Shown here piece by piece: positions 36,665-48,849 of a stretch of DNA of 64,000 nucleotides. Position numbers and translations under genes: made by a program. The stretch lies in the NCBI RefSeq assembly GCF_902686445.1, contig NC_062219.1, forward strand, positions 48,077,056 through 48,141,055, given 5' to 3'. Each line of letters begins with the position of its first letter. Positions within the stretch are counted from its first letter, which is position 1. The notes under the pieces were generated by a model. It was not told the origin of the DNA and did not search any database. It worked only from the letters and a program-made list of their open reading frames with translations. The DNA comes from Sciurus carolinensis. Taxonomy: Eukaryota; Chordata; Mammalia; Rodentia; Sciuridae.

Positions 36665-38088
36665 AACAGTATTAAAAGTAGCTTCAAACTATAAAATGTC
36701 GAAGCTGTCTATAACTTTAGATCTCTGGATCTTATGAAAAATATGGTATCTCAGTTATCTCTTTTTTTAATCTTATTTCTTTTTCTTTAAGTAGTTCAAT
36801 TACATGCCTTATTTGACATTGTAAGCTCATGTTTAAAAGAATGAAGGTTTTTTCATAGCTTTTTAAAATTCAATTTAGATTTGAGATTTTCTTGAGCATA
36901 TTTTAGTAATTTTTTAGGAAAAAACAAAATTTGGGACTACAAAAATAGTGACAATTTAGAAAAAAAAAACAATTATCCTGAAGAAACTAGTTAGTTATTA
37001 CTTGGTATTACTATTATCAAATCACTGGTAAAAGAACACTGTGTGTGTTCACATATGAAATCAGAACATGGCTAAGAATTAATTTCTAGTTCAGTGACAA
37101 AAGCAGATGAGGGGAATGGAAAACAATTTTCTTCAAAGACAGTAATAATCTTGTTATATCCTTTTTATATAAACACACAGTAGTGCTTCATTAACCAAAT
37201 GCTAATTTAACATCTTAAAGATGATTAGGATTATTTATATTTTTTCAGATGAATCATTTGACCAAAGTTTTATTTAATATCCAGAAGAAATAGGATTCAT
37301 CAACTGGTAAAGTTGACTAATTTCTCTTCCTGGGAGTTGTTTGCACTATTTGCCTGGCAATTTCACAATCTAATTTCTTTATTAACTATTCTTGGCTTAT
37401 TCTTTTACAGATTTTAACCCTTATTCTTTAAATTAATATCTTTTACCAAGTTTTTTTTTTTTTTTTTTCTTCTTAGTACTAGGGTTTGAACCCAGGGCCT
37501 CACACATACTAGGTAAGTGCTCTGCCTCTGAGTTACATCCCCAGACCTTAAATGTAGATATTTTAACAAATTGGGCCCATTACTTCTTAGATGACTGAAA
37601 TGTCTTTCCTGGCATTCACAGAATTAAAAGCAAGCCACATTAGACACCACATCTTAGAGAACAGAGGGCGAACGAAATAGATGGTTACCTTGGCTTAGAA
37701 AAGACCTGTCACAGCAGCAGTTCACGTGAACGTAGCAGGTATCAGTTGAACGGTGAATGTAGTCTCAACACTTTGGAGAGCAAAGTTGACTAAAAAAGCC
37801 CGATCATTTATTTTCAATCTAAGCCTTATTCTTTTTTAAGTTTGAAGACTGTTTGTTGCTTTTTGGGTATATTCACCACAGTTTGTAGATTTACTAAGCA
37901 AAATACTAGTCTCATTTGACTCATTCCTGGGGCAAAACTCCCATCTGCAAGCTTCCTAGCCAGAAGACAGATCTCCAAGCTGAAATGCCTCAAAGATGTA
38001 AAGGGCAGGGGAATGACCATCTGTCTAGTTCCCTGTTGTCTCTGTTTTCAGAGTTTGTTCTTATAAAATGGGAAAGCACTAGGGAGAA
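36665..38088. other. Spacer between the inverted arms
   Basis: 1,424 bp, AT-rich, without a recognisable gene. It holds an antisense ID SINE at 37450-37547 and no transposase-like frame. Confidence 0.6.
37450..37547 (-). mobile_element. ID SINE, antisense
   Basis: Poly(T), then agtactagggtttgaaccca, gggcctcacacatactaggt and ttacatccccagac at the head. No clear duplication. Confidence 0.85.
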
Positions 38089-38218
38089 CAGTCTGTATTC
38101 TTTTGTTATAGGCTTATTATTCACACTGTGCAGGAACAAATCATCATTGTGGGAAAACCATAGGAACCAAATCCCTAATCATTATGGTGTAAATATACAC
38201 ATTAGTTTCTCTAGGATG
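38089..38218 (-). repeat. Right arm of the 130-bp inverted repeat
   Basis: From cagtctg to aggatg; the inverted partner of 36535-36664. Confidence 0.95.
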
Positions 38219-38590
38219 GTTCAGAGCTGGTTCTAATGGATGACACAGTGGGTTCTTTCAGGGCTCCCTGGTCTGGCAGAATTCATGGAAATATGCTCAT
38301 TCTCCTCCTGTAGTAGTCTCTTGGGTCTGGCACATCCAACTAGATGACCTGTTACCATCCATGGTCCATTTATATCCACATCAAACTGGATGAAAATCCA
38401 TAATTTGTGGATGGAGGCCTGGACTTACCCTATGTGAACAAAGTCATCTTCTCTTGCTTGCTCTGATAACTGTAGGACCTGTCCACACAGCGGTGAAACC
38501 CAAACCTCAGCTTGGAGACACACTTGTCTTCTATTCTTTTGAATATCACTATTCTGAGCAGAGGTAGTAATGAAACATCTACATGGGAAT

Positions 38591-38630
38591 TACCTTTTTC
38601 TCATTATTCCTACCTTTTTCTCACTATTCC
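38591..38630 (+). repeat. 20-bp tandem duplication
   Basis: tacctttttctcattattcc and tacctttttctcactattcc, side by side with one mismatch. Confidence 0.95.
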
Positions 38631-38644
38631 TAGGCATGAACTAC

Positions 38645-38707
38645 TTTTTCATTATACAATTTTCATTATAGATTTTCATTATAATGAATAACTTTTTCAT
38701 TATAAAT
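38645..38707 (+). repeat. Short minisatellite of ttttcattata units
   Basis: The word ttttcattata occurs four times in 63 bp. Confidence 0.85.
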
Positions 38708-40599
38708 TTTGTTGAAATATTTGGCCTTCTACTCACCAGCACTCTTCATATGAGGCAGGATGTATATTGTGGGTATAAAATCAACTCTGCAACATTTAGG
38801 AAAATGGGCAGTTTCTAAAAAAGGGTATTTGTGGTCTGTTGAATGTAAGATACCTTTGGTGATATTTTTGGTAAGCAAAGGGACAAATGGAATGTTGCTC
38901 ATCATGTTAGCCTTTATTCTGCTTAAACATGTTGCTAATTGTTTGGCAACACTATTGGGGATGCCATATTTCTCCTATAACAATGAGTCAACAGGTCACG
39001 TTGTAAATAAATTACTCATAAGGTCCTTGGGCCAAAAGATGATCAAGTTGCTAAAAACACTGTGAAAATGAAGGAAACATAAGACTTGAACTGCATCAAC
39101 AGCATTCAAAGGCACAGGTTCAAACATGAGTTTAATCATATTACACAAATCTCATTTACAACTGTGGTCTGATATCTCATGTAGGTTTCACTCCCAAGTA
39201 CACTCCTATTAACTGTGAAGTATTTTAATTTTACCATTGCTTACTCTAACTATAGATGAAATGTTGTTTTTATTTAACGTTTCTTTCAGTATTATGATTC
39301 TCCAGTTTTGCAATCCTAAATTCATTTTGAAATACTTATTTCTAAAATGTTTCCTGTTGATCAAAACCACTTTACCTTAGATACATATTGTACATCATAA
39401 TTAGGATCTGTATCACAAAGTTCCGTCCACTTACTTGCCTTCATATTTACTGATTAAATATAATATCGACTTTTAGGGCTCTAAAGTAATTTCAATTCAA
39501 TGTTCCCCTGAACTTGTGCACCACTTTTAAGGTCTAGGGTTATAAAGAGTTGCTCAGTAAAGAACAAAAGTTCAGGAGATATAAAAAGAATGCACTAAAT
39601 ATATTTCATCCTCTGAATGGCTTACCATCAAGAAGGCTTTTTCAGAGTCTCACTCACTGGTAACTCCTCAATAAGCATCGCTGATGAATTGGGAAGTAAT
39701 TCCACCCCAGAGTACAGTCTCATCAACTGTCACAGGTTTAACAGAATGAAACTGGCCACAGTCAATAAGGCCCGCAAACACCCTCAAGGTTCTAACTAAA
39801 ATGCTGTATTGATTCTGTAGGTGGTTCATCTTTCTACAACTCAATATCTTTATCTAGTATTTTAGTCTAATATTTTTAGACAACATATCTTTTCTTGGCT
39901 GTTTTCCTTGGGGTAAGAAGACAATGTTCACATTGTACTTTTAAAGGGGCAGCATTAGTACAATTCTGAAATAATTGCATATTAAAAGAAACATCAGTTT
40001 GGGTATGTTCTGGAATGCTTGTTTGAGTTCTTATTTTAATTCTTTTACAGCATTATAATAACTGATATAATTTTGTTATTATTGTTGTTGAGTTGAATGT
40101 TTAATAGAATTCATTTTCTCTTTTCAACTTTGGCTCTGTGATCCATAACATGGTAGAATCCCAGAGAAGGATAGAACTTTGGAGTTCACTCCCTCCCTAA
40201 GCAAGAACTCTCTAACATTTTTGAAGATGCTCTTTGGTCTCTATTGAACACTTTCAGCATCATGGTTTTCATTTCTTCATAGGACTGCCAATTTCCCATT
40301 TATGTATTTTATGTTATAAGCAAAGTTCTTTTATGTCCCCTTCCTCTCTATTCCCACCCCATTGTTTCCAGTTCAGTGTAGTTCTCCACATGAAGAATGT
40401 ATTCATTATCTCCCATTTATTTTAGGAATTTGAAATTCACTGTGTGTATACTATGCTTTTAAAGTCAATACATCAATACTTCTTTCAACCATTCTTCTCA
40501 TCTCCTGATTTTCAGTATTCAAGAAACGAGGTTATTTTCTAAATGTTCACTTATTAATTTTTTCCATAAATAGTTTAAAACATTTACTCTACTTCTTAG
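38708..40599. other. Unassigned
   Basis: The longest frame, 38760-39065 (101 codons, hydrophobic middle), has no domain I recognise and no Kozak or splice evidence. Confidence 0.4.
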
Positions 40600-40690
40600 T
40601 AAATTTCTCAAGGGCTCCATGTCTTGTCTTTCTTGAAACTTACCTGAGGGTCTAGCACAGATTGTGTCTCTTACACAGAAATAAGTTCAA
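40600..40690 (+). mobile_element. L2 3' fragment
   Basis: ctcaagggctccatgtcttg then gagggtctagcacagattgt. Confidence 0.4.
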
Positions 40691-41079
40691 ACCAAATACT
40701 TTTAAAAAAAAAATAGGGTGAAAATATGTCATCAAAATATAATTGATAATTTTCTAAATCAATGAGTTGTCTAAAGTGACTGATGTTTGCACAGCTACCC
40801 AGATGCATTCCTATAATTTCTTCCTAGACTTAGAGAGTTGGAAGGGAACTTGAAAGTTTTTCTGGTGAAGGCCTGCTATCCCTAGGGCCTAACATTCACT
40901 AGGAGCCTGGGTTTTATGGAGGGCAATTGAATCCCCATGGGTGTAGGTAGATCCTTCTCTTTGCCCTTGTTTCATTGAGTATATCATTTCAGAGGAACAA
41001 CAATTAAATTGCATTGAAATTATTTACTATGGTTCTAAGTCTCCTTATTAGACTACTATTATTTGTATATCTTAAGGCA

Positions 41080-41230
41080 ATTTATTTACATTATCATGTT
41101 TAATCCTCTTTTTATCCTAATGCAAAAACTTATGCACAAACATGGTTAGATTGAGTACCCAAGATCAAGCAGCTATTAAGGGACAACGATGGATGATTCA
41201 GAATTTATTATCTTTGCATCCCTAGAATGG
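41080..41230 (-). mobile_element. Possible MIR, antisense
   Basis: Weak order of antisense MIR words: catgtttaatcctcttttta, then cccaagatcaagcagctatt. Confidence 0.35.
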
Positions 41231-41495
41231 CATAATACTTATTTCTTACATATGCTTTTAATATCCTGTAATTGTTGATAGAATATATTTGTTTGCATTT
41301 AAAATTAAATTTTATGTTTACAAATTTATGTATTAAGTCTGAAAGATCAAATAGTTCTTCAAAGCTTACAATGAAATAATAGTCCTCTCACCTGTCCTTT
41401 CTTTTACTTAATTTAAAAGTTACAGGGACTACAATCTTAATATCTTTGTCTGCTTCTGGAATTCTCCCTCAACTTACTAAAATTGTGCTTATTTT

Positions 41496-41541
41496 ATTAT
41501 ATATATATATATACACACACACAGACACACACACACACACA
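41496..41541 (+). repeat. (AT)n/(AC)n compound microsatellite
   Basis: AT dinucleotides passing into AC with one G interruption. Confidence 0.95.
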
Positions 41542-41881
41542 GGGAGAACAAATATTTAGTTTTCTTACTTCCCTTTCCCCATTTACATGCATTTACCTTA
41601 CCTCTCTTCTCCTCTGAGTATAGTTATATCACAACTTCTATTAATTTCAAACTTTATTAATACAATGTAAACTATTTTTTCTTTTACAGTTGAGCAATAT
41701 ATTAAACCAGTGTTATATTTCCTATCTTGCACAATATTTTTGTTTTGGTCTTCCAGGAGTTGATAATTACCTTCCACATAAAAATAATAACTCAGTTTTG
41801 GTTTTCTATGTATCACTGTAGTTCTCTAGATTTTATTATGGAAGTGACAGTCCCTGTAACTGTCATTGGTTATATCAGATG

Positions 41882-42018
41882 ATTTCCCTCCCTCTTTCCC
41901 TCCCTCCTTCCCTCCCTCTTTCTCTCTCTCTTCTTCCCTCCCTCCCTCTCTCTCCCTCCCTCCCTTCCTCCCTCCTTCCTCTCTGTCTTTCTTTTTCTTT
42001 CTTTCTTTTTCTTTCTTT

Positions 42019-42062
<44 letters not shown>

Positions 42063-42080
42063 CTTTGTTTCTTTTCCTCT
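41882..42080 (+). repeat. Polypyrimidine tract, (CCCTT/CTCT)n
   Basis: Nearly 200 bp of C and T only, with a couple of G interruptions. (TTCCCTCC)n at the left passes to (TTTC)n and then (TC)n. The overlapping long frames on both strands are composition artefacts. Confidence 0.95.
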
Positions 42081-42945
42081 AAGAAACCTTTATACAGAGC
42101 CTTTAAATGCATGCTCTTGTCTTGAGGGCTTTTATCTAGGCTTACTACACAGATATGATCCAGGAGTCCCTTTCTACTACTGTGCTGGGAATTCTAATAT
42201 CTTTTATCTTGTGTTGAATCTCTTGCTTCCTGCATCCCCTGTTGTATCTTCTATTAGGTTACTCTTGTCTGTTGTTGTAGCAGTTCCTTCAAAGATTCTT
42301 CAGAAAGGCTGCATCACAAGTACAGTTTTTAAACTAATTATTTGGAAATATTTCATTCTCTTCTTTTCTATTTGATGATAGCTATACTACTTTTTAAATT
42401 GAAAAGAATTTTTGAAATCAGAATTTTGATGGTATTGCTCTATTGTTTTGTAGCTTTCAGAGTTGTCATTGAGAAACAGTATTCTTTATATGAAAACTGA
42501 TATCCATCCTCTCGGTGAATTTAGAAACTTCTCTTTATCCCCACTGATCTGGAATTTCATGATGATATCCTTCAGTGTTGCCCCATTCCATCCATTATGC
42601 TGGCATTTTATAAATCCTTTTAATATATAGGTCTCAATTTAATAAAATTTTCTTAATTTTTTTTGGATTATTTATTATGTTTTTCTTATCTGTGTTTCTG
42701 GAATGCCTATTAATTGTGTTTTTTAACTTAATCCTTTATTTTCTTATATTTGTCTTTTTTTCTTTCTGTGATATTTTCTTTATTTAGTCTTCAAATGATA
42801 GTAGTGACTTTTAAAAACTGTTTTACATTTGATCAAAGTTCTTTTGTGTTTTCTGAATGTTTGTTTTAAATATACTTCTGTTCTTGTCTTATGAATTAAA
42901 TATTTTCTTTTTGCAGATATTCTTGCAGTTTACAAAGTGGTTTTC
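42081..42945. other. Unassigned AT-rich sequence
   Basis: Some wording around 42450-42600 resembles very diverged L1 antisense sequence, but not enough to call. Confidence 0.35.
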
Positions 42946-43137
42946 TTTTTGGGCATGGTGGTGCATGCCTGTAATCCCAGTGACTGGGGAGGCTAAGCAG
43001 GAGGATCACAAGTTCAAGGCCAACCTCAGGAACTTAGTGAGGCCCTGTCTCAAAATAAAAATAAAAAGGACTGGGGCAGCTCAGTGGTAGGGTGCAGCTG
43101 GGTTTAATCCCCAGTACCAAAAAACAAAACAAAGCAA
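42946..43137 (+). mobile_element. B1-dID composite SINE
   Basis: The B1 half starts tgggcatggtggtgcatgcc and ends gaggccctgtctcaaaataa (7SL-derived, with a pol III A box near its start). It is followed by the ID half ggggcagctcagtggtaggg and gggtttaatccccagtacc, then an A-rich tail. Confidence 0.9.
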
Positions 43138-43465
43138 AAGAGCAGTTTTCTTGTTTCCTGTAATGTCTTTTGTTCTTCAGATTTTTTCCCTAAATATGTA
43201 TTTTAAACTTCTTCCATTTTAAAGTTTCCCTAAATTGCTAATTGCAGTCATGTAAACATGAAAGATGGAGGATTCTAGTGTTCTAACTGTGTCTGACAAT
43301 GGACTTCCAACCAATTTAATTTAGAATCCATTCTGGAGCCACTGTCCAAAGAAACATCTGCTTCTCACTTAATTTCTTTGGCGTTTATGATGTGAATCAA
43401 CTGACTGGGTCAGGAATGTGCAGGGTTAGGGAAGAGCGGGAGCGAGCTGTTTGAAGAATTGTTCT

Positions 43466-43597
43466 GGGCTGGGGTTGTGGTTCAGTGGTAGAGCACTTGT
43501 CTAGCATGTGTAAGGCACTGGGTTTGATCCTCAGCACCACAAAAAAATAAAAATAAAGGTATTGTGTTCATCTACAACTAAAAACAATTAAAAAAAT
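43466..43597 (+). mobile_element. ID SINE with sciurid-type tail
   Basis: Head gggctggggttgtggttcag, B-box-like gggtttgatcctcagcacca, A-rich tail, then the second tail segment aaaggtattgtgttcatcta and caactaaaaac typical of squirrel ID copies. The 7-bp duplication ttgttct is present at 43459-43465 and 43598-43604. Confidence 0.95.
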
Positions 43598-43639
43598 TTG
43601 TTCTAGGGCCAGAGAATCATTTACATATCATCAACCATT

Positions 43640-43641
<2 letters not shown>

Positions 43642-43679
<38 letters not shown>
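43642..43679 (+). repeat. (TG)n microsatellite
   Basis: Uninterrupted, about 19 units. Confidence 0.95.
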
Positions 43680-43751
43680 GATCTCAGAATACTTTATTCT
43701 GCCATATTAATTCATTAATTTACTTACTTGTTATTGTTTACTTTGTTCCCA

Positions 43752-43982
43752 ATTTTATTTTTATTTTTTATTAGTTTAGTTTTGGTATCAGGGACTGAAC
43801 CCAGGGGTGCTTAACCACTGAGTCACATCCCCAGACTTTTTTATTTTTTGTTTTGAGACAGTATCTCACTAAGTTGCTTAGGGCCTTGCTAAGTTGCTAA
43901 GGCTGGCTTTGAACTTGTGATTCTCTTGCCTCAGCTTCCCTAACTGCTGAGATTACAGGTGTATGCCACCACACCTGGCTGT
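43752..43982 (-). mobile_element. B1-dID composite SINE, antisense
   Basis: ID half reversed (cagggactgaacccaggggt, ccactgagtcacatccccag), T-rich linker, then the B1 half reversed (gagacagtatctcactaagt, gctgagattacaggtgtatg, ending cacacctggct). Confidence 0.92.
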
Positions 43983-46745
43983 TTTCAATTTTAAATCATT
44001 ATAAACAATAATATAATAAACATAATTTTTAACATACAACTATTTTTTGATGTTTCTGTCGAGGATAAGTTCCTAGAAGTGGAAAATCTAGGTCAAAGTC
44101 TGTGCATTTTCTAAATTCCTATGGTAGTAAAATGGATGGATGGAAGTGAGTTTTTCTCCTGCTAGATGTAACTTATCTTGAACAGCAGTCTGAATAGTTC
44201 AGAGTGGAAGAGGAAAGTAGTTATAATTCAATTAATAAGAATTTAAAGGGGTCTTTTGGCAAATAAATTCTTGCCACTCATTCCTAGTGTTCTCCTGGAG
44301 AAGATTTAAGACCAGGTAAGAACCAGTTCTCCCAAGGCATTTTGATAGAACTAACAGTATCTTATTTTGTAATTAGAAGCCTTCATTTTTAATTTTAAGG
44401 TTTTAAAAACTTAGTTCTTTCAGATAACCTAGATGAACAAGTCTTTTTTTTTCTTTTAAAACATTTTCCTTTTTTCATTCAAAAGTAGATGATAAAAATT
44501 GTTTATTGCTGTTATTGATGTTCTTAATCAAATTGACTTTTATGAAATAAAGTGTTCCTTGGACAAATTTTAATTGAAAAACTACTTAAAATAATTGTCC
44601 CCAATTCAAACAGATTTTGTGGGCATAGAAGCAGGGAAACATCGCACCTGGACAGGTGGTCTTGGACTCTGTTTGTGGAGATCCATTCCACTGTTACTTT
44701 TTGAATTTCAGTCTTCCTGCAGTTTCTATCCAGATTAGAAATCACATATTTTCATGATGCAGTATTTTAAAACCCCCACAGGGTGAAAGGGGTTAGATTT
44801 AAACATGTGGTAAAAATAAAATAATTAGATGGTGGTTGGGTTCGTAGAGATAGAAATGTTTCATTTGCACGAAGGTATCCTAATTGACTTCTTTGGGGGC
44901 GTTGAATACTTGTAGACCTCTGGAAAGTCACAGGTGACAGTATGAGGTAGAAAAAAAGTACAATTAAATACAACAGTAAGTGTGGATTTTGTGTCCTATC
45001 AAGAAGTAATACTGTCACCTAAGTGAGGTAATTGTAATGGCATTGTGTGCTTAGTTTCTTAGGGTGAACTTGTTGTAAAGTATCTGCGAAGTATATGCTG
45101 GCCTTCATATTGCATAAATAGAATGTTCTTTACAACATTGTAATCACACGTAGAAAAAGTTCTTTTTCAGTTGACTTTTTCTGTTATGTACTTTGCCTGT
45201 TTCCCCCTTTCCATTCTCAATTGGTTTTGACATTCTGGCTCTTAGGGACAACTCTTAGTAGCTGGCAAAGCAGACATCTTCTATGATAACCAAATCTAAA
45301 CAGAGACGAAAACAAACCCTTCAATATCCTGATGGATTAATGCTTCTTGGAGATAGTTTCCTTCAATAATTGATTATTTGAGCAGTTTGACCATATGTGC
45401 TGGGGACAGCATGTCTGTTGCCATAACAAACTAATTGAGCAATTCAATTGACATGGCTTCTGGTTCCTGCAGTGTGGTGAACTTCAGGCGTGACTGCGGA
45501 GCATGACTGTCCTCTTAGAACAATACATCTGGGAGTTTTGAGACTTTTCCAATTCCCTTCACCTGTGACCTACTTTATGGATTTTAGACATGTGTGAATC
45601 CGATCCCAGAAGGGACAGCCTACTTCAGTCCTCTGTCCCACAGGCCAAGGATGTAGACCATCCATTACCCTCTTCCTCTCGTTCTTAGGTTAATGACTAC
45701 ATTAAATATTAAACGGGTTTCCGTCTCTAGAGTGCCCATGTAAGTGATTTTACATTAGCTCATCCACTTTTGGCACTGTCTTTTCTTTGATTTCTGATAA
45801 AGCATGTTGCTTCTGTGTAACATAACTCAGAGGAAATCATGATTGATTTGACAGCCATTAATGTGACGCTTAATATTAACCTTCATCTTTAGATATGGAA
45901 GAGGAGGGTAAAGAGGAGGAGAGGGAAAAGAAAGAGGAGTTGGGGAGGGAAATGTGTCTTAGGCTTTTTTAAGGTGACAGGGACTGAATGATCTTATTAA
46001 CATACCACAAATTTTAACACTTTCTTCCCCACTCCTTTGAGTCATTGCAGGATCTCTGCTCAAAAGCTTGAGCTTGGTCTAACTCTTTCCTATGCTTCAC
46101 AGAGTCACACTGAGAAGAAAAGATGATTTGGGAGCAAAATTATTTGGGTTTGAAATCTATGAGTTTTGCTGCAACTTTTCCAAAAGAATGTGAGTTTCAT
46201 CTTCAGCCAGTTTAACGTTTAAGGAGAACAGGTGACTTAGGAGAGGCTTGAAGGAGCAGAATTAAGACAGAATCTTTACCCACTGAGATCATTATCAGAG
46301 CAGATAGGCAAGGCTCGTAGAAAGCAAGGAGTGGAGATGGTGAAGCAGGGAGGAAGGTGGTTACTTGTGGGATTCTAGCAAAGAGAATCAATGGGTAGTG
46401 AAGAGGAAATCTCTGGATAGATGCAAAGATCTGTGTTTTTTGAGGCTTAGTATCCTAACATGGCAAAAGTACATTCTCACTCCCAAGTTGTCAGAAAAAG
46501 AGCAACTGTGTTTCAGGCCTGCTTGTGACAAAGTTGTCCCTTTTCACCTCTCAGAGACAATCTTACACATCTTAACAGGGTTGGGAGGGTGGATGGAGAA
46601 CAGGCCTAGCAACATTCTACTCTCTACTTACGTTCATTGGTGTTTGCCTATTCAGTGAACCAAGTGTGGATGCAAAATTTTATTATACATTTATAAATTT
46701 CACTCCCTAAAGAGCATATTTATAAGCATGTTATGTAAGTATTGA

Positions 46746-46747
<2 letters not shown>
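43983..46747. other. Unassigned
   Basis: No family or gene recognised. Purine-rich tract 45898-45955. Confidence 0.4.

Positions 46748-46782
<35 letters not shown>
46748..46782 (+). repeat. (CA)n microsatellite
   Basis: About 17 uninterrupted units. Confidence 0.95.
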
Positions 46783-46785
<3 letters not shown>

Positions 46786-47055
46786 TCATGGTCTAAATAT
46801 ATGGGTAAACTTTTAGACAGAAAAGGAGCTTTTAATTTGCTCAACTTCTCATGAGGCACGAGGTATCTTTCTTGGTAAGTCATCAAAGTCTTCACAGCTG
46901 GTAGTGGACAGTTTAGGGGGACCTAGTCCTAAATCCTCAATCTATGTAACACCATGCTGGAGATGAAAACAAGACTATTTAACACACCAGGATGGGAAAA
47001 TGTAGTTGAGAGCCAACTAGCCACCTCCTAGCTCATGGAAGAAAATATTCCAGCA

Positions 47056-47138
47056 CATGGTCCATATTGTACAGAATATATCAGCAAAATTTGGAAATCG
47101 AATCAAAATGCAACCAGTCCCAGGGCTTGTACCACTAA
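47056..47138 (+). repeat. Direct repeat copy A
   Basis: 83 bp, catggtccat to ccactaa. Matches 48249-48330 with about 8 mismatches and one 1-bp gap. Family not recognised. Confidence 0.9.
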
Positions 47139-47561
47139 TTTTGCTTAACTGTTCTAATCATCATTATTATTTTATTATTGGTAAGATACCTTATGAGAAA
47201 TCTATCATTTGAGGCACAGACTGGGAAAATCAAGCAATAGGATAAAAGCATATTTAACACAAAGATCTGAAATCTGAAACTCTGCTCAGTCTTTTGATTT
47301 ACTTTATTTCTTTGTTTCCCCAGGAGCTCAAGGGTATGCAAATCAACAACAACAAAAGAAATCCATAGTGAAATATAAGTTTATGCAAATCAATTAATTA
47401 GAACAGTGTACTGCAGCTGATGATTATGGGCAGCATGTCAACAATGCAATCACTATCAGCAGCTTTAGATCCTAAGAAATCTTTCTGTGACCTGTAGATG
47501 CTTAGAAGCTACAAAAAGCATTCAGCAGTATGAACTGAAAGATTAGTTTCTTGATAGCAGC

Positions 47562-47768
47562 ACTATCGACACATGGAGCTAGATAATTCTTCTTTTGTGT
47601 AAGAAAAAAATGTTGTCTTGTCCATGGTGGGCGGTCTAGCAGCTCTCATGGCTTCTACTAGATGGCAGTAAGCATTCCCCACCTCCTTGTAACTACCCAG
47701 AATGTCTCTGGGCATTGCCCTGAGGAGGTAGCAGTAGGGCAAAATATTCCCCAGATGAGAACCACTGT
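47562..47768 (-). mobile_element. MER5-like hAT-Charlie element
   Basis: Antisense MER5A/B layout: gctagataattcttcttttg, then tagatggcagtaagcattcc and cagaatgtctctgggcattg. Ends in ccagatgagaaccactg, the reverse of the cagtggttctc terminus. Confidence 0.85.
47655..47668 (+). promoter_or_regulatory. Candidate CTCF-type motif within the MER5-like element
   Basis: ctactagatggcag is close to the CTCF core. It lies where the ancestral element reads ccactagatgcc as I recall it, so a substitution may have strengthened it. Match only. Confidence 0.25.
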
Positions 47769-48248
47769 ATTTGATGATAAAGGCACTTTGGAATCAAATT
47801 ACACTATCTGTTTGCTCCAGACCACAGAATTCTACCTTTGTTTCTTTAACAGGAGGCTACTCCCAAGAATTTGAGTATATATACATGTGTGTAGGGAAAG
47901 GCAAGATAATCTTCAATCAATGAAAGGCAGAGAGAGAAGTAAAGAAGATGACTAGATCAGTCAAAGTCTAGCCGGGAAAACAAACCAGAGGAATAACTGC
48001 TGAGAAATGCCATATCAGCAATGCATTGAACTGATAATTTTATGAGGAAATACTAGGAAGCCTGGAAATTAGCAACAACTGTTGTCTTAGGCTGGACAGA
48101 AGAAGTGGTAGTGGTAGGGGGTGCTGTTACTTGGTACTCAGGGGCCAAGATCATTCCCAAAGAGAATGGGACCATGACAGACCTCTCTAATGGGAGACCT
48201 CCACTCTCTTCCCTGCACCTTCCCATTGTGGGGGCCAGTCTTTCTTCT

Positions 48249-48330
48249 CATGGTCCATGCTGTACAGAATATATCAGCAAGATTTGGAAATGAATCAAAC
48301 TACAAGGAGTCCCAGGGCTTGTTCCACTAA
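48249..48330 (+). repeat. Direct repeat copy B
   Basis: Partner of 47056-47138, starting 1,193 bp downstream in the same orientation. Confidence 0.9.
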
Positions 48331-48594
48331 CTCCACTTAAACCAGTTCCAAACATCAAATGGCACATCCTGTTTCCTAAAGAATTGGAAGAGGTAATGTT
48401 ATCCTGTTTTAGGTCCTAAATATGAGACTTTTTCTACTTTGGTGACATTCTTCTGCCCTTCCTAAGTTAATGAGGCACATGTACAAGTGCCATGTCAATG
48501 AGGATGCCTGTCTTGAGGCAATAACCAATGACTTTTATACTTACACTGATTTAAGATTAAAAACCCTACAGTAGAGAATGGCTTACCTTTATGG

Positions 48595-48810
48595 AGCACT
48601 TATCAGGTACCAAATTCTATGTAATTACATGCATAATTTTGTTGATATTTCCAAATTGTTTATGATGTCAGCATAATTAGTATCTGTGTTTTAGAGACAA
48701 GTAAACCAAAGTAGAAAGAAGTGTAGCAAATTTCCCAATGTCATATAAAGAGCATGATTTGAATTAGGGTCTTCCACCCCTAACTCATTATCTTGGTGCT
48801 GTGTTGCATT
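48595..48810 (-). mobile_element. MIR SINE, antisense
   Basis: gagcacttatcaggtaccaa, ttttagagacaagtaaacca, cccaatgtcatataaagagc, then gatttgaattagggtcttcc. Confidence 0.75.
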
Positions 48811-48849
48811 GCCACTTTGTGGGAAGATGGTGATGATGGTGGAGGTGAT

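Noticed and set aside
36535..38218. Naming the inverted repeat as a hAT, mariner or piggyBac element
   Set aside because: The outer ends (catcct..., ...aggatg) do not match these termini, and no convincing target-site duplication is visible.
38760..39065. A 101-codon frame with a hydrophobic middle
   Set aside because: AT-rich, no recognised domain, no supporting signals.
41866..42375. A 169-codon open frame with a Ser/Pro/Leu-rich start, and an overlapping minus-strand Arg/Glu/Lys-rich frame
   Set aside because: Both come from the pyrimidine tract at 41882-42080; low complexity, no domain.
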